In this document: in pieces, positions 6,674 to 9,414 of the stretch
Numbering within the stretch: the first letter of the stretch is position 1
Layout of the letters: the number at the start of each line of letters is the position of its first letter
Source of the DNA: GCA-020344715 sp050115935
GTDB lineage: Archaea > Thermoproteota > Bathyarchaeia > Bathyarchaeales > Bathyarchaeaceae
Direction: 5' to 3'
Assembly: GCA_050115935.1 (NCBI GenBank)
Contig: JASFPO010000077.1
Location: forward strand, 1 to 9,414
DNA: 9,414 nt
Notes under the pieces: model-generated
Told to the model about the DNA's origin: nothing
The model's input: only the letters and a program-made list of their open reading frames with translations
Databases searched by the model: none
Made by a program: the position numbers and the translations under genes

Positions 6674-8443
6674 CTACCAGGATTGTCCCCAGTGGGCCAA
6701 GATTATATCGAGGTCAGCATCATCGATTTCCCCGTCGTGGTTGATGTCAACGTTTGGGTCATATCCCCCTGGTCCAGGAGGCGGACTTGTCTTGTGGGCA
6801 CTATATTTGCCCACATCAAATATGTCAACAGCTCTGTCGCCGTTCACATCACCAGGAATGGTCACCAATACTGTGCCGTCCTCTAAGGTGTCGTATGTAC
6901 ATTCGTCTGTGCCTGCAATAGCTTTCACGGTATAGTTGCTGTAGTCGAAGCTTGTTGTGTTCCATGTAAAGGTGAGGGTAGTAGATTCTTCGCTGTCTAG
7001 CGTAACATTTTGTGATCCGATAGTAGTTGTGTTGGCATAGACTGTGACATTGAAGGCTAAGGTTATTGAGTCCTGGTTCTTCACGGTTGTGTTTATGTGC
7101 ATGACGTATCCTTGCCCAACGATTGTTTTGCATGTTGTGATGTTAGTGAAGGTTACGTTGTAGATCACTTCATAGTATGCTATCAAGCAAACGTCTTCGG
7201 ACACGTCAACGGTTATCGGGTTGCCTGTAGAATTGTCCAAGGCCCAATGATCAAATATGTATGTTCGGTTATTCATGTAAACTGTGTCATCCACCTCGAC
7301 TGTGTGGTTTGCAAAGGTCACATGCAGAAGCTTTGGAGATTGTAAAGCTGTCTGGCTATCATCTAGCCAAAAATCTACATCTTCAAGCTCCTCTTCTGTT
7401 ATGTCAAACGTCTTGACCCTCAAGTGGCTGCGCTTCTTTGGGAACCAAATAGCATCCGCTCGCATCTTGTTGCTGATTTTTGGGCTTTCAGCTTGATCAT
7501 ACCAATTAACGGGTGGGGGATTCTGGGTTTTCAGTTCCTCTATGAAAGTTTGGTTCCTTGCATCATCATGGTCCCGAGCATACTCCCACGCTTCCAACAT
7601 GGTAACATGTCCATCATCGTTCTCGTCTGCGTCCACTGAGACTCCTTGATGAACGATACCATCATCTGCATCCCAATAGGTGTCTTCACCATGAAGGGCA
7701 TCAAGGAAAACCTCTGACCACTCACAGAACCCATCATCCTCTTTTGGCGTTTTGTATGCGTCCAGTTCCTTGTAGGCGTAGAGGTTCTCACTTGTTGCGG
7801 TCAAACTCACCCTATTCTGTGGGTCATCCGCAACCACGTCCGATGCTACACCGTCTCCGAAACATGAGGCAGTTGTGAAGACAAGCTTGGAGTAGTTCAA
7901 CGTGCTGAGATCGTCAACAAGCTCGTCATCGTAGTAGTATTCCCATTGTCCTGTCTGATTAATGTAGAAATTCAATCCTTCATCATAACCGTCGGACTCG
8001 CTTGATCCTCTTCCGTTGTGGTTCTCATAATGCCACTGATCTCTAGGAGCGACATCAGTGTTATCATAGTATCCTGCCCCGTGTGTGACAAAGTATATGA
8101 ATATTATATCGTCAGAGTCCGATGTGTTTTTGAGCCAGTCTGTGATTGCCCATCGAGTGTTGTTCATGGTTGATGTGGCGTTGACCCCTGTGGTCGAATT
8201 GTCTGAGTGTAGATAGTAGATGCCGTCAAAGTCGTAGTGTTCATCTACTACGTGGTACGCATAGTCTGCAGTCCGTCTTAGTGTTATATCTCCTGGCTGC
8301 CCAGACATGACCAAGAGCGCCCAATATTCCGTAGAGGTGGCCTCGCATGGCTTTGTTGTCATACCTGATACAGTTATCAAACTGGATACGATCACTGTCA
8401 ACATCAGGGTTGAGATAAACCTCTTGGTGTGTTCCATAGTCAT
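6674..8443 (-). CDS. Secreted legumain-like (C13) cysteine peptidase with CARDB-like and dockerin-like domains
   Basis: Residues 1 to about 35 form a signal peptide (basic start, hydrophobic core at about 11-27), so the protein is exported. Residues about 38-250 are a C13-like domain: His121 lies in IIFIYFVTHGAG and Cys194 in LVFTTASCFGDG, the expected catalytic pair of clan CD. An EF-hand-like loop follows (D273-x-N275-x-D277-G-x-V-x-x-x-E284). Residues about 370-425 resemble an InlB-type repeat (FDHW...YY), and 428-512 a CARDB-like beta domain. Residues 531-589 form a dockerin type I-like pair of calcium loops (D532/N534/D536/D540/D543 and D566/N568/D570/D574/D577). Eighteen N-x-S/T sequons suggest a glycosylated surface or extracellular protein. 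Likely role: calcium-stabilised extracellular proteolysis. The second ATG (8437) is the better start, because GAGAGG at 8444-8449 touches the first ATG but is six bases from the second. No cohesin partner is encoded here. Confidence 0.9.
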   Translation of the reverse strand: MTMEHTKRFISTLMLTVIVSSLITVSGMTTKPCEATSTEYWALLVMSGQPGDITLRRTADYAYHVVDEHYDFDGIYYLHSDNSTTGVNATSTMNNTRWAITDWLKNTSDSDDIIFIYFVTHGAGYYDNTDVAPRDQWHYENHNGRGSSESDGYDEGLNFYINQTGQWEYYYDDELVDDLSTLNYSKLVFTTASCFGDGVASDVVADDPQNRVSLTATSENLYAYKELDAYKTPKEDDGFCEWSEVFLDALHGEDTYWDADDGIVHQGVSVDADENDDGHVTMLEAWEYARDHDDARNQTFIEELKTQNPPPVNWYDQAESPKISNKMRADAIWFPKKRSHLRVKTFDITEEELEDVDFWLDDSQTALQSPKLLHVTFANHTVEVDDTVYMNNRTYIFDHWALDNSTGNPITVDVSEDVCLIAYYEVIYNVTFTNITTCKTIVGQGYVMHINTTVKNQDSITLAFNVTVYANTTTIGSQNVTLDSEESTTLTFTWNTTSFDYSNYTVKAIAGTDECTYDTLEDGTVLVTIPGDVNGDRAVDIFDVGKYSAHKTSPPPGPGGYDPNVDINHDGEIDDADLDIILAHWGQSW

Positions 8444-8449
8444 CCTCTC
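8444..8449 (-). promoter_or_regulatory. Ribosome binding site that favours the second ATG of the C13 gene
   Basis: GAGAGG on the minus strand directly adjoins the ATG at 8443 and lies six bases before the ATG at 8437. The spacing argues for initiation at 8437, removing two residues from the longest reading. Confidence 0.6.
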
Positions 8450-8479
8450 AAAGTTTTATACAACATACATTGGATTGTG

Positions 8480-8492
8480 TATTTAAGACTTT
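8480..8492 (-). promoter_or_regulatory. BRE and TATA-like promoter of the C13 peptidase gene
   Basis: On the minus strand, the purine-rich AAAGTC runs into TTAAATA (8486-8480), about 45 nt ahead of the likely start codon. This matches an archaeal BRE plus TATA arrangement. Transcription would begin near 8458 and give a leader of about 20 nt that contains the GAGAGG site. Confidence 0.5.
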
Positions 8493-8822
8493 CACCTTAG
8501 GCCAAATCAATAGCAGTATGTTTTGGGTATGCGATGTAGTCGTTCCCTAGGGACCATTGATGGTGTTATTCTTTCTCTCACTTTTGATTCACCCAATATT
8601 TGCTGCTTTTGTATCATTACGCCCCACCTTGTGCTCGGCAATTTGACTCAATGGTTACCCTTAAGTAACTTACGGGATATTTGGGAGGAACAGAGAAAAG
8701 AAAAAGCAATGTATCGATTTAGATAGGTTTAGACTCTTCATACGAAATGTTTATCCCACTAGGTTTTTTCACATAGCATCTAGCCAACCAACAGATATGA
8801 TGACAAAGCTCGGTGCTTGAGT
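8493..8822. other. Non-coding gap between divergent genes
   Basis: No convincing gene is seen on either strand. The only + strand frame of note (8523-8726, 67 codons) has a Cys-rich, unlikely composition and no ribosome site. A small inverted repeat, GTTAC-six bases-GTAAC, lies at 8654-8669. AT-rich strings at 8718-8725 (TTTAGATA) and 8747-8754 could serve as the pantoate kinase promoter, but neither is a clear match. Confidence 0.4.
8812..8815 (+). promoter_or_regulatory. Ribosome binding site fixing the TTG start of pantoate kinase
   Basis: GGTG, complementary to the archaeal 16S 3' end, ends seven bases before TTG 8823. No in-frame ATG exists between the upstream stop (TAG 8781-8783) and the first conserved residues, so TTG 8823 is the best start. 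Confidence 0.5.
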
Positions 8823-9414
8823 TTGAAGGAAGCCAAAGCCTTCTCGCCAGGACACATAACTGGATTTTTCCAGATATGCGACCAACAAGAAGACCCGTTA
8901 CAGATAGGATCAAGAGGAGCAGGTGTTTCCATAGCACGAGGAACTGCAACCAGAGTGCGAGTTGAAAATTCAGCGAAAACCTCGGTCAAAATCATGATAA
9001 ATGGCGAAGTCACAGATTCAGCTTCAGTTTCAGAACATGTTGCCAATGCTTTTCTCTCTCTCAATGGAGAACACAGTAAGGTCCTTGTTGAACACGATGT
9101 TGAGCTTCCGATCGGATGTGGATATGGTTCAAGCGGGGCTGGAGCAATCAGTTTGGCTTTTGCCTTAAACGAGGCTTTCAACAACAGACTATCCCGCTTG
9201 GAAGCAGCCCAATTAGCGCATGTTGCTGAAGTTGAATGTGGAACTGGACTGGGCACTGTTGTCGCTGAAGCAGCTGGAGGACTTGAAATACGTGCAAGAT
9301 CGGGCGCCCCAGGTGTAGGGGAAATGCAATCCATACCGATAAGTGAGGACTATGTTGCAGCCTGCCTAAGCTTTGGTCCCTTGTCCACAAGCAGAATCTT
9401 AAAAGATGAGAGCT
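8823..9414 (+). CDS. Pantoate kinase (PoK), GHMP family, 3' end outside window
   Basis: This enzyme phosphorylates pantoate with ATP to 4-phosphopantoate. In archaea that step, followed by phosphopantothenate synthetase, replaces the bacterial pantothenate synthetase/pantothenate kinase route to coenzyme A. The window holds 197 codons of an expected 280-300. The N-terminus KAFSPGHITGFFQICD (residues 5-20) and SRGAG (30-34) are typical of the archaeal enzyme. The GHMP phosphate-binding loop is P96-IGCGYGSSGAG-107. HVAEVECGTGLGTV (133-146) and GAPGVGE (161-167) continue the family pattern. The C-terminal GHMP domain is cut off by the window edge. Translation starts at TTG, because the frame closes just upstream and the protein's conserved start lies here. 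The gene is divergent from the C13 peptidase; no other coenzyme A gene is visible. It is cytosolic and the best marker of archaeal origin in the window. Confidence 0.9.
   Translation, partial: MKEAKAFSPGHITGFFQICDQQEDPLQIGSRGAGVSIARGTATRVRVENSAKTSVKIMINGEVTDSASVSEHVANAFLSLNGEHSKVLVEHDVELPIGCGYGSSGAGAISLAFALNEAFNNRLSRLEAAQLAHVAEVECGTGLGTVVAEAAGGLEIRARSGAPGVGEMQSIPISEDYVAACLSFGPLSTSRILKDES

Noticed and set aside
8523..8726. 67-codon + strand frame between the divergent genes
   Set aside because: The composition is unlike a protein (Cys-rich with mixed hydrophobic patches), there is no ribosome binding site, and the region must hold two promoters.
8797..8820. Short ATG-ATG peptide (7 codons) just before pantoate kinase
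   Set aside because: It ends three bases before the TTG start and might look like a leader peptide, but it has no regulatory codons or hairpin and is likely chance.
8780..9334. 184-codon minus strand frame at the right end
   Set aside because: It is the antisense shadow of the pantoate kinase gene, whose + strand reading shows clear GHMP motifs.

Overview
The window looks like a piece of an archaeal chromosome, most likely from an uncultivated sediment-type lineage. The strongest evidence is the partial gene at the right end, a GHMP-family pantoate kinase. This enzyme belongs to the archaeal route to coenzyme A; bacteria use a different route. AT-rich TATA-like boxes, T-tract terminators, Shine-Dalgarno sites of the GGTG/GAGG type and a TTG start agree with an archaeon. 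I cannot name a phylum from the sequence; a Bathyarchaeia-like source is only a guess.

Layout from left to right. Positions 1-269 are an AT-rich leader. Positions 270-1970 (+) encode a 566-residue protein that I read as a duplicated lipid-binding TULIP (BPI/LBP-like) module with a small Ada-like Cys/His zinc-binding tail. Positions 1971-2486 hold only one weak small ORF (2117-2332). A short membrane-protein ORF at 2487-2714 (+) looks truncated or frameshifted; its shifted frame would stop at 2739, directly against the stop codon of the next gene on the other strand. Positions 2740-6462 (-) are a two-gene operon transcribed leftward: a 257-residue soluble protein of unknown function, then, after a 9-nt gap, a 979-residue protein with at least eleven 40-residue TPR units and a C-terminal CHAT cysteine protease domain. 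Positions 6674-8443 (-) encode a secreted, sequon-rich legumain-like (C13) peptidase that ends in a dockerin-like calcium module. A 373-nt non-coding gap follows, then the divergent pantoate kinase gene (8823 to beyond the window).

The most interesting part is the TPR-CHAT operon. CHAT domains belong to the caspase-like clan CD, and in several prokaryotic systems a TPR-CHAT protease is activated by a partner and then cuts a dedicated target. The tightly linked unknown gene is the natural candidate for sensor, regulator or substrate. The TPR array has an exact 120-bp period and blocks of DNA identity up to 82 bp between non-adjacent units, suggesting recent repeat exchange or expansion. The neighbouring secreted C13 peptidase is a second clan CD protease on the same strand, but it acts outside the cell and has its own promoter and terminator, so a functional link is unproven. 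Pantoate kinase is a housekeeping gene at the edge of this accessory stretch.
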